Source: Bradyrhizobium sp. 138
GTDB lineage: Bacteria; Pseudomonadota; Alphaproteobacteria; Rhizobiales; Xanthobacteraceae
Direction: 5' to 3'
Assembly: GCF_023074075.1 (NCBI RefSeq)
Contig: NZ_JADPKT010000053.1
Location: 1-64,000, forward strand
Length of the DNA stretch: 64,000 nucleotides
In this document: one piece after another, positions 50,058 through 59,278 of the stretch
Layout of the letters: each line of letters begins with the position of its first letter
How positions within the stretch are numbered: the stretch's first letter is position 1
Program-made: the position numbers and the translations under genes
Notes under the pieces: model-generated
Databases searched by the model: none
Seen by the model: only the letters and a program-made list of their open reading frames with translations
Told to the model about the DNA's origin: nothing

Positions 50058-52060
50058 CAGACTGCCCCCGCCATGCTGACAAGGCTGCGCCGCTCCTCGA
50101 GATTGACGCGGTCGATGCGGGCGACTTCCTCGGCCGGAATGACGTATTCGTCATGGTCCCGCCAGGCGAACACGACGAAGGTCGCGAACGCGCCAAGACC
50201 ACCCAAGATCACCATCCACCAGATGTGCCAGATCAGCGCAAAGCCCATGATGGTGGCGAAGAACGCGCAGACGAAGCCGGTCGGCGAATTCCGGGGCATC
50301 TCGATGTCCTGGTATTCGGGTCCTTCGTGCTCGAACGATTGCTGCCGGGCATGGACCTTCATGTCCCAATAGGCGTCCTCACCGCGCACATCGGGATTGA
50401 AGGCGAAATTGAACACCGGCGGCGGCGACGCGGTCGCCCATTCCAGCGAGCGGCCGTCCCAGGGATCGCCGGTGCGGTCGCGCAGCACTTCGCGATTGCG
50501 GATGCTGACGACGAGCTGCACGATCTGGCAGATCACGCCGATCGTCAGCACCGCCATGCCGATCGCCGCAACGATCATCCAGGGCCGCCACGCCGCAACA
50601 TCATAGTGCTGCATGCGGCGGGTCATGCCGAGCATACCGGCGATGTAGAGCGGCATGAAGGTGACGAAGAAGCCGATGAAAGTGAACCAGAACGCCGCCT
50701 TGCCCCAGCGTTCGTCGAGGCGGAAGCCGAACGCCTTCGGAAACCAGTATTCGAAGCCGGCGAAGGCGCCGAACAGCACCCCGCCGATGATGACGTTATG
50801 GAAGTGCGCCACCAGGAACATGCTGTTGTGAAGCATGAAGTCGGCCGGCGGCACGGCGAGAAGGACGCCCGTCAGGCCGCCGATGATAAATGTCACCATG
50901 AAGCCGACCGACCACAGCATCGGCGTCGCGAAACGGATGCGGCCGCCATACATCGTGAACAGCCAATTGTAGATCTTCACGCCTGTCGGTATCGCGATGA
51001 TCATGCTGGCGATGCCGAAGATGGCGTTCACATCTGGGCCCGCGCCCATCGTGAAGAAATGGTGCAGCCAGACCATGAAGGAGACGACGCAGATTGCCAT
51101 GGTCGCAAGCACCATCGAGCGATAGCCGAACAGCGCCTTGCCGGAGAAGGTCGACACCACCTCGGAGAAGATGCCGAACGCAGGCAGCACCAGGATGTAG
51201 ACCTCCGGATGGCCCCAGGCCCAGATCAGATTCATGAACATCATGACGTTGCCGCCGGCCTCGTTGGTGAAGAAGTGGAAGCCGAGATAGCGGTCGAGCA
51301 AGAGCATCGCGAGCGTGGCGGTGAGGATCGGGAAGGCCGCGACGATCAACAGGTTCGATGCAAGTGTCGTCCAGCAGAACATCGGCATGCGCAGATAGTT
51401 CATGCCCTTGGTGCGCAGCTTCAGCACCGTGGTGACGAGATTGATGCCGGCCACCAGCGTGCCGACGCCGGATATCTGCAGCGACCAGGCGTAGTAATCG
51501 ACGCCGACACCCGGTGAATAGGACAGTCCCGACAACGGCGGAAAGGCGAGCCAACCGGTGCGCGCGAATTCGCCGATGACGAGCGAGAGATTGACCAGCA
51601 GCGCGCCGGTCGCGGTCAGCCAGAAGCCGACCGAATTGAGCGTCGGGAACGCGACGTCGCGCACGCCGAGCTGGAGCGGCACGACCAGGTTCATCAGCCC
51701 GATCACGAACGGCATCGCCACGAAGAAGATCATGATGGTGCCGTGCGCCGAGAAGATCTGGTTGTAGTGTTCCGGCGGCAGATAGCCCTGCGATTGATAG
51801 GCGACCGCCTGCTGGATCCGCATCATGATGGCGTCGCTGCCGCCGCGCAGCAGCATGACCGAAGCCAGCAGAATGTACATGACGCCGATCCGCTTGTGGT
51901 CGACGCTGGTGATCCACTCGTGCCAGAGATAGGGCAGATGCCCCTTCACCACGACCCAGATCAGCACCGCGAGAATCGCGATCAGCACCACCGCGCCCGC
52001 GACGAGCGGAATCGGCTGGTCGAACGGGATGGCCGACCAATCGAGCTTACCGAGCATCAT
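50057..52060 (-). CDS. cyoB: Cytochrome bo3 ubiquinol oxidase subunit I
   Basis: A 667-residue catalytic subunit with about 15 membrane helices. Haem-copper motifs: WAWGHPEVYILVLPAFG (CuB His and the Tyr of the active site), WLHHFFTMG and LVAHFHNVIIGG (haem ligands). It oxidises ubiquinol and pumps protons. A double ATG at 52058-52060 and 52055-52057 marks the start, overlapping the cyoA 3' end by 14 nt. The oxidase complements the cbb3 type encoded at the left edge: bo3 for higher oxygen, cbb3 for low oxygen. Confidence 0.95.
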   Translation of the reverse strand: MMLGKLDWSAIPFDQPIPLVAGAVVLIAILAVLIWVVVKGHLPYLWHEWITSVDHKRIGVMYILLASVMLLRGGSDAIMMRIQQAVAYQSQGYLPPEHYNQIFSAHGTIMIFFVAMPFVIGLMNLVVPLQLGVRDVAFPTLNSVGFWLTATGALLVNLSLVIGEFARTGWLAFPPLSGLSYSPGVGVDYYAWSLQISGVGTLVAGINLVTTVLKLRTKGMNYLRMPMFCWTTLASNLLIVAAFPILTATLAMLLLDRYLGFHFFTNEAGGNVMMFMNLIWAWGHPEVYILVLPAFGIFSEVVSTFSGKALFGYRSMVLATMAICVVSFMVWLHHFFTMGAGPDVNAIFGIASMIIAIPTGVKIYNWLFTMYGGRIRFATPMLWSVGFMVTFIIGGLTGVLLAVPPADFMLHNSMFLVAHFHNVIIGGVLFGAFAGFEYWFPKAFGFRLDERWGKAAFWFTFIGFFVTFMPLYIAGMLGMTRRMQHYDVAAWRPWMIVAAIGMAVLTIGVICQIVQLVVSIRNREVLRDRTGDPWDGRSLEWATASPPPVFNFAFNPDVRGEDAYWDMKVHARQQSFEHEGPEYQDIEMPRNSPTGFVCAFFATIMGFALIWHIWWMVILGGLGAFATFVVFAWRDHDEYVIPAEEVARIDRVNLEERRSLVSMAGAV

Positions 52061-52880
52061 GGCCTCCACTGTGCGGACGGCCGGCATCGGAGGTCAGTTC
52101 CGGGCCCGGCCCCGGCGGAATGTGCTGGGTCGCGATCAAATCGAACAGGCGTGGATCTTCGAGGCGATAGGCCGGCCTGCCCTTCTCGATGCCCTGCTGC
52201 ATCAGCTTCTTGTAGCTGTCTTCGTTCAACACGGCGTCGGTCTTCGCTGTGGTTGCCACCCAATCCGGAAAGGCGAGCGGCGAGATCACGTTGACGTCGA
52301 ACATCATGTCCGGAAAGCCGTCGCCGGAGAAATGCGCCGACAGTCCCTGCAGCTTGCCTTCATTGTCGGCGCGCAGGTTCAGCCTCGTTACCATGCCGTT
52401 CATGGTGTAGATCATGCTGCCGAGCTGCGGGATGAAGAATGTGTTCATCACGCTCGACGACGTCAGCTGGAAATTCAGCTCGGCACCGGCCGGCACCGTT
52501 AACGTGTTGACGGTGGCGATGCGCTGGTCCGGATAGATGAACAGCCATTTCCAGTCGAGCGAGACGGCCTGGATGCGGACCGGGCTGCCGGTGCCGGGCA
52601 CGGGGGCTGCGGGATCAAGCTGGTGCGAACCGATCCAGGCGACGCCGCCGAGCAGGATGACGGTGAGCGCCGGGATCGACCACACCACCATCTCGACCCG
52701 GCCGGAATAGACGAAGTCAGGCTGGTAGCGCGCTTTGGTATTGGAGGCGCGAAACCAGAACGCAAAGGCCAATATCGCGACAATGGTCGGCACGACGATC
52801 ACGAGCATGATGAAGACGGAATCGACCAGGATGGTGCTGTTGGCCGCAGCTACGGGCCCTTGCGGATCGAGCAGATTCAT
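52047..52880 (-). CDS. cyoA: Cytochrome bo3 ubiquinol oxidase subunit II
   Basis: A 277-residue protein with two membrane helices (about 20-45 and 62-85) and a periplasmic cupredoxin domain without CuA ligands, as in quinol oxidases (SVMNTFFIPQLGSMIYTMNG and AHFSGDGFPDMMF). Most CyoA proteins start as lipoproteins with a cleavable signal; here the ATG at 52880 is immediately followed by NLLDPQGPVAAANST, and an in-frame TAG lies about 13 codons upstream, so no lipobox can be encoded. It is first of cyoABCD. The 250-bp upstream gap shows no other gene. Confidence 0.93.
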   Translation of the reverse strand: MNLLDPQGPVAAANSTILVDSVFIMLVIVVPTIVAILAFAFWFRASNTKARYQPDFVYSGRVEMVVWSIPALTVILLGGVAWIGSHQLDPAAPVPGTGSPVRIQAVSLDWKWLFIYPDQRIATVNTLTVPAGAELNFQLTSSSVMNTFFIPQLGSMIYTMNGMVTRLNLRADNEGKLQGLSAHFSGDGFPDMMFDVNVISPLAFPDWVATTAKTDAVLNEDSYKKLMQQGIEKGRPAYRLEDPRLFDLIATQHIPPGPGPELTSDAGRPHSGGHDAR

Positions 52881-53130
52881 CGGCAAGCCACTGGCGGTTG
52901 GGAAGCCCCGGGACAGAGCCTAGCGCGGGAAAGGCTCCGCAACAAACGCGGCGACCTCGGAACGGTTCCTGAACCGCCGGGGTCAGCTATGCGCGGTGGA
53001 CCGGCCGCAACATGCAATTCCATGTGATGTCAATGACATGAACGCAGGAGCCGCGCCCTTCTCTCCGCGCGGAGCCATTGCTAATCTGCACGAAAATAAT
53101 GGGAAATACGGGATCAGGGAGTGAACCGAG

Positions 53131-53931
53131 ATGCGCTTGAAGGACAAGGTTGCCATCGTGGTCGGCGCCGGCCAGAGCCCCGGCGAAGGCATGGGCAACG
53201 GCCGCGCCACCGCGCTGACCTTCGCGCGCGAGGGTGCAAAGGTCTTGTGCGTCGACCATCATCTGGAGTCTGCGCAGGAAACGGTCGCGATGATCGCCGC
53301 GAAACACGGCACCGCCACGGCCTTCAAGGCCGACGTGACCAAAGCTGCCGACATCAAGGCGATGGTGGCGGATGCGCAATCGCGCTGGGGCAGGATCGAC
53401 GTGCTGCACAACAATGTCGGCGTCAGCCTTGCCGGCGGCGATGCCGAGCTGCTGCAATTGACCGAAGAGGCGTTCGACCGCGTCGTCGCCATCAACCTCA
53501 AGAGCTGCATTCTCGCGGCGAAAGAGGTGATCCCGATCATGCGTGCGCAGCGAAGCGGCGCCATCATCAACATCTCCTCGATGGCGGCAATCACGACCTA
53601 CCCTTACGTCGCCTACAAGGCGACGAAATCGGCGATGATTGCCTTCACCGAACAGCTCGCCTACCAGAACGCCGAATACGGTATCCGCGCCAACGTCATC
53701 CTGCCCGGCCTGATGAACACGCCGATGGCGGTCGATACCCGTGCCCGCGAATGGCACAAGTCCCGCGCCGAGGTCGAAGCCGAACGCGACAGCAAGGTGC
53801 CGCTGCGCAGGAAAATGGGCACCGGATGGGACGTCGCCAACGCCGCGCTGTTCCTGGCGTCGGATGAAGCGGACTTCATCACCGGCGTGACACTGCCGGT
53901 GGACGGCGGGGCGAGCGTGCGGCGGGGGTAG
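53131..53931 (+). CDS. SDR-family oxidoreductase
   Basis: A 266-residue classical short-chain dehydrogenase. The cofactor loop is VVGAGQSPGEGMGNGRATA, longer than usual; then NNVG, catalytic Ser in NISSMAA and Tyr/Lys in VAYKATKSAM, and a C-terminal PVDGGASV. Asp in CVDHH after beta-2 favours NAD(H). The start follows AGGGAG. It stands alone between cyo and the sugar dehydrogenase gene; the substrate is unknown. Confidence 0.9.
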   Translation: MRLKDKVAIVVGAGQSPGEGMGNGRATALTFAREGAKVLCVDHHLESAQETVAMIAAKHGTATAFKADVTKAADIKAMVADAQSRWGRIDVLHNNVGVSLAGGDAELLQLTEEAFDRVVAINLKSCILAAKEVIPIMRAQRSGAIINISSMAAITTYPYVAYKATKSAMIAFTEQLAYQNAEYGIRANVILPGLMNTPMAVDTRAREWHKSRAEVEAERDSKVPLRRKMGTGWDVANAALFLASDEADFITGVTLPVDGGASVRRG

Positions 53932-53981
53932 ATCTTTCTTCTCCCTCTCCCCGCTTGCGAGGAGAGGCGAAGCATGCACCG

Positions 53982-55316
53982 TCATTGCCGCACGCTTGTC
54001 ACCCGCCAGATCGTGCCATTGCCATCTTCCGAGATCAGCAGTGATCCGTCTTTCGCCACGGCGACTCCCACCGGCCTGCCCCACACCTCGGTATCGCTCA
54101 CGACAAATCCCGTGACGAAATCCTCGTACTCTCCGGTCGGCTTGCCGTCTTTCATGCGGATGCGGATCACCTTGTAGCCGGTGCGCTTCGACCGGTTCCA
54201 GGAGCCGTGCTCGGCGGCGAAGGCATCGCCCTGGTACTCCTGCGGAAACTGCGTGCCTTGATAAAACGTCATGCCGAGCGAGGCCGAATGCGGCTGAATC
54301 AGCACATCCGGCACGGTCACCTTATCCTTGAGGTCCGGCCGCGCGCCGACGTGGCGCGGATCTTCATTGCTGCCGATATAGAACCACGGCCAGCCGTAGA
54401 AGCCACCCTCCTTCACGCTGGTCACGTAATCGGGCACGAGGTCGTCGCCGAGGCCGTCGCGTTCGTTGGTCGAGCACCAGGGCAGTCCGGTCTGCGGCTG
54501 GATCGCAAGGCCGACGCAATTGCGGATGCCGGTGGCGTAGATCTTCCGGTCCTTGCCGTCAGGACTAAGAGCCAGCACGGCGGCGCGCTCGGTCTCGCTC
54601 GCCCAGGCCGCGCCGAGCGGTTGCGCTTTCGCCCAGGCCTCCATCCCGCCCGGGGGCGTGCCCAAACCTTCCGCGACGTTGCTGAGCGAGCCGACCGACA
54701 CCAGCATGCGCTTGTTGTCGGGCGTGAAGACGATGTCGCGGGTGGAATGGCCACCATCATGCGGCAGGCTCGCCACGATCGTCTCGGCCTTGCCGCGCGC
54801 CTTGAGATCACCGGCCTGATAGGGAAAGCGGACGACGCTGTCGGTATTGGCGACATAGACCCATTGCGGATTGTCGCCATTCGGAAAGAAGGCGATGCCG
54901 AATGGCTGCCGGAGCCCCGTCGCAAACACCTCGTTGGTCGCGACCTTGCCGCCCTCGCCTGCGCGCAGCACGCGGATGTTGCCCGCCCGCGTCTCCGCGA
55001 CGAACACGTCGCCGTTCGGCGCCACCCGCACGACGCGCGGCGTGCGCAGGCCTTCGGCGAATAGCTCGATCTTGAATCCTGCCGGCACCCGAAGCTCCGC
55101 GTCCGACGGACGCGGCACCACGCGCGACGAGCTCGCCACCGACCGCGTCGCGCCGGGCCTGACCAGATCCTGCGGCCGGATCAGCCTGACCGTGCCAGGC
55201 TTGTCGGCCCGCCAATCGCCATAGGCGTCCTTGCCCTGCAGCACCGGCTCCGCCTGCGCGGCAGTCGCAACCAGAAGTCCCGCGGATATCGCTACGGACA
55301 AAATTCGGCTCTTCAC
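53982..55316 (-). CDS. PQQ-dependent sugar dehydrogenase, periplasmic
   Basis: A 444-residue beta-propeller protein with a signal peptide (MKSRILSVAISAGLLVATAAQA). Repeat blades include FKIELFAEGLRTPRVVRVAP, VAPNGDVFVAETRAGNIRVL, RQPFGIAFFPNGDNPQWVYVAN, DIVFTPDNKRMLVSVGS and GYKVIRIRMKDGKPTGEYED. This is the soluble glucose dehydrogenase / L-sorbosone dehydrogenase group. It would oxidise a sugar in the periplasm with PQQ and calcium. Cofactor genes are not in the window. Its neighbours are unrelated. Confidence 0.88.
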   Translation of the reverse strand: MKSRILSVAISAGLLVATAAQAEPVLQGKDAYGDWRADKPGTVRLIRPQDLVRPGATRSVASSSRVVPRPSDAELRVPAGFKIELFAEGLRTPRVVRVAPNGDVFVAETRAGNIRVLRAGEGGKVATNEVFATGLRQPFGIAFFPNGDNPQWVYVANTDSVVRFPYQAGDLKARGKAETIVASLPHDGGHSTRDIVFTPDNKRMLVSVGSLSNVAEGLGTPPGGMEAWAKAQPLGAAWASETERAAVLALSPDGKDRKIYATGIRNCVGLAIQPQTGLPWCSTNERDGLGDDLVPDYVTSVKEGGFYGWPWFYIGSNEDPRHVGARPDLKDKVTVPDVLIQPHSASLGMTFYQGTQFPQEYQGDAFAAEHGSWNRSKRTGYKVIRIRMKDGKPTGEYEDFVTGFVVSDTEVWGRPVGVAVAKDGSLLISEDGNGTIWRVTSVRQ

Positions 55317-55507
55317 GTTGACCTCCCGGCCTGCAGTCTCGAACTTCGACCACCGCGGCTGTGCCGCATCCCACGTCAGCTGATGCTCGCACGATGGGCA
55401 TCAGGTGCAACCCATCGTACTGGAAATCACCGCGGATAGGTGCGACACATTGGTAGAGCGGGGGTTGCGGTCATCAAAGCTGCGGCATCGCTGTCGCAAT
55501 TGACGGG

Positions 55508-56704
55508 ATGATCATGTGGGGATCCATCATATCGGAATGGGCGAGCCTGCTGCTCCGCTGGCTGCACGTGGTCGCCGCGATCGCCTGGATCGGCAGTTCC
55601 TTCTATTTCATCGCCCTCGATCTCAGCCTGAAGCCGAAGGCCGAGCTGCCAGATGGCGTGCAGGGCGAGGCCTGGCAGGTCCATGGCGGCGGCTTCTACC
55701 GGATCATGAAGTATCTGGTGGCCCCGAGCCAAATGCCGGACGAGCTGACCTGGTTCAAATGGGAGGCCTACACCACCTGGCTGTCCGGTTTCGCGTTGAT
55801 GGTGGTGGTCTATTATCTCGAGGCCGATCTGTTCCTGGTCGACAAGTCGATCCTCGACCTCACGCCATTCCAGGCCGGGCTGTTCAGCTTCTTTAGCCTG
55901 GCGCTGGCATGGCTGCTTTATGAAGCCGCCTGCCGCACCGGGCTTGCGCAGCGCGAGCTGCCCTTTGCCATCGGCGGCTATCTGTTCCTGGTCGGCCTAA
56001 CGTATGCCTTCACCCATGTGCTCAGCGGACGCGGCGCCTTCAACCAGATCGGCGCGATCATCGGCACCATCATGGTCGCCAACGTCTTCGCGCTGATCAT
56101 CCCGAACCAGAAGAAGATCGTGGCCAGCCTGATCGCGGGAGAGGCGCCCGATCCGAAGCTCGGCAAGGCCAGCAAGGAGCGCTCGGTCCACAACAATTAT
56201 CTGACGCTGCCCGTGGTCGTGCTGATGATCAGCAACCACTATCCCCTGCTCTACGCCACGCGCTTCAACTGGATCATCGTCGCGATCATCCTGGCGCTCG
56301 GCCCCGTGATCCGCCACTTCTTCAACGAGCGCCATGCGGGACGCAAATCGCCGTGGTGGGTGTGGGGCGTGACCGCAATCGGCGTGATCGCGATCTTGCT
56401 TCTCTCCGCGGCCGGCCCGCGCGACGTCAAGACAACCGCATTGCCCGCACCGCCGACGCTCGCCGCCGTCGAGGAGATCGTGATGTCCCGGTGCAGCATG
56501 TGCCACGCCGCCGAACCGGTCTGGGCCGGCATCGTCACCGCGCCGAAGGGCATCTTGCTCGATGCGCCCGAGCACATCCATCGCAACATCCGCCTGATCG
56601 GCCGTGTCGCGGCCTGGTCGAGCGCGATGCCGCCGGGCAACATCACCGAGATGACAAGCGAGGAGCGTGCGATCCTTGCCGCCTATATCGAGCAGGCGCA
56701 CTGA
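55508..56704 (+). CDS. puuD: PuuD, membrane urate oxidase with cytochrome c domain
   Basis: A 398-residue protein with about eight membrane helices (LLLRWLHVVAAIAWIGSSFYF onward) of the DUF989/urate-oxidase N-terminal type and a C-terminal cytochrome c-like domain (about 305-395) with haem motif CSMCH. This architecture matches PuuD, which oxidises urate to 5-hydroxyisourate and passes electrons to the respiratory chain. A dispersed purine pathway is likely because no uraD, hiuH or allantoinase gene is adjacent. The nearest NCS2 permease is at 37-39 kb. Confidence 0.92.
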   Translation: MIMWGSIISEWASLLLRWLHVVAAIAWIGSSFYFIALDLSLKPKAELPDGVQGEAWQVHGGGFYRIMKYLVAPSQMPDELTWFKWEAYTTWLSGFALMVVVYYLEADLFLVDKSILDLTPFQAGLFSFFSLALAWLLYEAACRTGLAQRELPFAIGGYLFLVGLTYAFTHVLSGRGAFNQIGAIIGTIMVANVFALIIPNQKKIVASLIAGEAPDPKLGKASKERSVHNNYLTLPVVVLMISNHYPLLYATRFNWIIVAIILALGPVIRHFFNERHAGRKSPWWVWGVTAIGVIAILLLSAAGPRDVKTTALPAPPTLAAVEEIVMSRCSMCHAAEPVWAGIVTAPKGILLDAPEHIHRNIRLIGRVAAWSSAMPPGNITEMTSEERAILAAYIEQAH

Positions 56705-56847
56705 TCGTCATCCAATGGCGCATTTCGTTGAATGTAATTCCGCATCTCGCATCGATTAGAAAATGACTCGACCGCCTATCCGGCGTAGACAAGAGCTGCG
56801 GTCGCCGGCGCGGCCTGAAGTCAGTTTGCATTCGCGGGGAAAGAACA

Positions 56848-57705
56848 GTGGCCCTCAACAACGTCATCGGTATCGACCACGCCGTGGTCATGGTGCAGGA
56901 CCTCGACAAGGCGGCCGAGAACTACCGGCGGCTCGGTTTCACCATCTCGCCGCGCGGCACGCATAGTGCGCATATGGGCACCGGCAACTACACCATCATG
57001 TTCGACCCCGACTATATGGAGCTGCTCGGCGTGCTCGCTGCGACCGAGCACAACGCACCGGCGCGCGCTTTCCTCGAGAAGCGCGGCGAAGGCATCGAGC
57101 GCATCGCCTTCACCGCGGTCGATTCCGCCGCAGGCGCGGAGGAGATCCGCGCGCGTGGCCTGACGCCGATCGGTCCGACCGATTTCGAACGGCCGGTGAT
57201 GCTGCCTGATGGCACGGTCTCGGCGGCGAAATTCCGTACCTTCATGTGGCCGACCGCGGAAGCGCCGGGCGGCGTGCGCATCTTCGCCTGCCAGCACAAG
57301 ACCCGCGAGACGGTCTGGATTCCCGAACTGATGACGCACGCCAATGCGGCCAAGCGGATCAAGCAGACGCTGATCGCAACGCCCGAACCCGCGCAGGAAG
57401 CCGCGCATTTGGGACGGCTGATCGACCGTGAGCCGAAGGCTGAAGCCGATGGCGCGGTCACGGTGCCCTCCGGCGGCGATCGCGCCGACTTCGTCTATTT
57501 GACGCTGGACCAGCTCGCCAAGCGCTATCCCGGCGTGCCGCTCGCCAGCCTCTCCGAGCGGGGCGGCGCGGCGCTGGTGCTCGTCAGCGGCGATCTTGCG
57601 GCAACGGAGAAGGCGCTGGGCTCCGCTGCCGTGCGCAGTGGACCCGCGATCTGCGTGCCGCCGGCCAAGGCCAACGGCACCCTGCTCGCCTTCATTGCCG
57701 GCTGA
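56848..57705 (+). CDS. VOC-family (glyoxalase-like) protein
   Basis: A 285-residue protein with vicinal-oxygen-chelate fold motifs at the start (IDHAVVMVQDLDKAAENYRRLGFT, metal-ligand His) and YMELLGVL, and a second half with ADFVYLTLDQLAKRYPG and LASLSERGG. It resembles the glyoxalase_3 group. The GTG start is preceded by GGGAAAG. Substrate unknown; 143 nt separate it from puuD on the same strand, so co-regulation is possible but not shown. Confidence 0.82.
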   Translation: MALNNVIGIDHAVVMVQDLDKAAENYRRLGFTISPRGTHSAHMGTGNYTIMFDPDYMELLGVLAATEHNAPARAFLEKRGEGIERIAFTAVDSAAGAEEIRARGLTPIGPTDFERPVMLPDGTVSAAKFRTFMWPTAEAPGGVRIFACQHKTRETVWIPELMTHANAAKRIKQTLIATPEPAQEAAHLGRLIDREPKAEADGAVTVPSGGDRADFVYLTLDQLAKRYPGVPLASLSERGGAALVLVSGDLAATEKALGSAAVRSGPAICVPPAKANGTLLAFIAG

Positions 57706-57782
57706 TTTGAGCCAATTCTTTAACGCCTGTTTACCCGGCGGCCTTAGGATTCTCCGAGATCCACGCCATCGGGGCCAAACGC

Positions 57783-58058
57783 ATGTTCAAAGAGGGATCG
57801 CCGATCGCCTATGACGCGCCGGCCGAATTGAAGAAGTGGCCGTCGCTGAAGGGCGAGAGGCAGAAGGACAGAGGTCCACCCTATCTCGTCTACAACGGCA
57901 CGCTCGCCGACTGCGTCCGCGAGCTCATGGGCAAGCCGATCAAAGGCATCTCGCTCTACGACATCATGACGAAGCCGCAAGCCGCCTTCGAGCAGACCGT
58001 GCTGTCGCCCGGCGATGCCGCCGAGATCGCGATGCGCAAGGATTTCCCCAAGGACTAG
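57783..58058 (+). CDS. Small conserved hypothetical protein
   Basis: A 91-residue soluble protein, charged and without a signal peptide: MFKEGSPIAYDAPAELKKWP, then VYNGTLADCVRELMGKPIKG, then ISLYDIMTKPQAAFEQTVLSPGDAAEIA. I do not recognise a family. It is convergent with the L,D-transpeptidase gene; a near-duplicate GGACTAG spans both stop codons (58050-58070). Confidence 0.7.
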   Translation: MFKEGSPIAYDAPAELKKWPSLKGERQKDRGPPYLVYNGTLADCVRELMGKPIKGISLYDIMTKPQAAFEQTVLSPGDAAEIAMRKDFPKD

Positions 58059-58066
58059 TTCGAGGA

Positions 58067-59101
58067 CTAGTTCGCGGCGCGCTTGGCGGCCGCCCTGCCC
58101 TGCTGCTTCGAGGAGGATTCCGTCGGCGCATCGAGGAAGACGACCGGCGTGCCGCGCTTGACGTTCTCGCCGAGCACGCGCGCGTCCCAATTGGTCAGCC
58201 GGATGCAGCCATGGGAGGCGGACTTGCTGACCCTGTCGGGATCCGCCGTTCCATGAATGCCGTAGCCCTGCGCCGACAAACCGATCCAGTACGAACCCAC
58301 GGGATTGTTCGGCCCCGGCTTGATGTCGAACGGCCTCTTGGACTTGACGCTCTTGAACTTGTACTCCGGATTGTAGTGGTAGGTCGGCTGCTCATGGGTG
58401 CCGGTAACCTTCAGCGTCCCCGTCGGGGTCGGGCGATCCGGACTGCCGATTGACGCCGGATAGAACGCCACCAGCCGACCAGAGCCCTCGTAGGCCTTCA
58501 GCGTCGCGTGCGTCTTGTCGATCTCGATCCGAACGATGCGCGGAAGCTCCCGTCTCGCCGGCAAATTGGCCACGGCAATTGTCTCGCCGGCCTTGTCGAA
58601 AGCCTTTCCCGGATTGAGCGCCCTCAACAGCTCTTCGCTCATGTGGAATTTTTCCGCGAGCCCTTCGAGCGAACTGGTGTAGCTCAAGGCCTTCAGCGAC
58701 TTCATGTCGTCGAGCCTGGCCGGCAATTTTTTGAGATATGGTCCCTTCACATCCGCGTCGGTGATCTTGTAGTCGACGAGGACAGGACCCTCGCTCGCTG
58801 CGTTCAGCTTGTCCCAAAGTTCGGAAGCGATCGTCTTATCGAAGCTGGCACCATTCTGTTCGGCAAACGCCTTCAGCGCCTTCTGCGCGTTCTCGCCGAG
58901 CTTGCCGTCGATCTGGCCGGGGGAGAATTGCGCACGATCGAGCAGGATCTGAAGCTTCGTCACCGGCGCGCTGATCTTGTCGGCAGCCAGCTGCTTTTCC
59001 GGACGCGCAGCGTCGTTCACTGCTCTCGCATCGAGATTGCCTGCGAGCGCCGGGCAGATGATCCACAGCGACATCATCACGCCAAGCATCCATCGCATCA
59101 T
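58067..59101 (-). CDS. L,D-transpeptidase with peptidoglycan-binding domain
   Basis: A 344-residue exported enzyme with a signal peptide (double ATG, MMRWMLGVMMSLWIICPALA), a PG_binding_1-like domain (about 45-95; FSPGQIDGKLGENAQKALKAFAEQNG), a LysM-like middle (about 130-180) and a YkuD catalytic domain (about 190-320) with active-site motif SASHGCIRLTNWD (His, Cys, Arg). It cross-links peptidoglycan or attaches proteins to it. The start at 59101 is preferred over 59182. It is divergent from the lytic transglycosylase, so the pair could be co-regulated for wall remodelling. Confidence 0.9.
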   Translation of the reverse strand: MMRWMLGVMMSLWIICPALAGNLDARAVNDAARPEKQLAADKISAPVTKLQILLDRAQFSPGQIDGKLGENAQKALKAFAEQNGASFDKTIASELWDKLNAASEGPVLVDYKITDADVKGPYLKKLPARLDDMKSLKALSYTSSLEGLAEKFHMSEELLRALNPGKAFDKAGETIAVANLPARRELPRIVRIEIDKTHATLKAYEGSGRLVAFYPASIGSPDRPTPTGTLKVTGTHEQPTYHYNPEYKFKSVKSKRPFDIKPGPNNPVGSYWIGLSAQGYGIHGTADPDRVSKSASHGCIRLTNWDARVLGENVKRGTPVVFLDAPTESSSKQQGRAAAKRAAN

Positions 59102-59278
59102 GATCGTTCGTCCCAAACAATGATCCGCAAAATCGCGGGCAGTTTCTTTTCGGGAACACCGTAGTAACACCGAAGGAACCAACGAGATCGCAGCTTTGCC
59201 GCAATCGGAAGCTTAAGAACGTCCTATCGCCGGCGCATCGCTGGCCGTTCACCCCACAGTTCGAGGTTGTCCCAGCAA

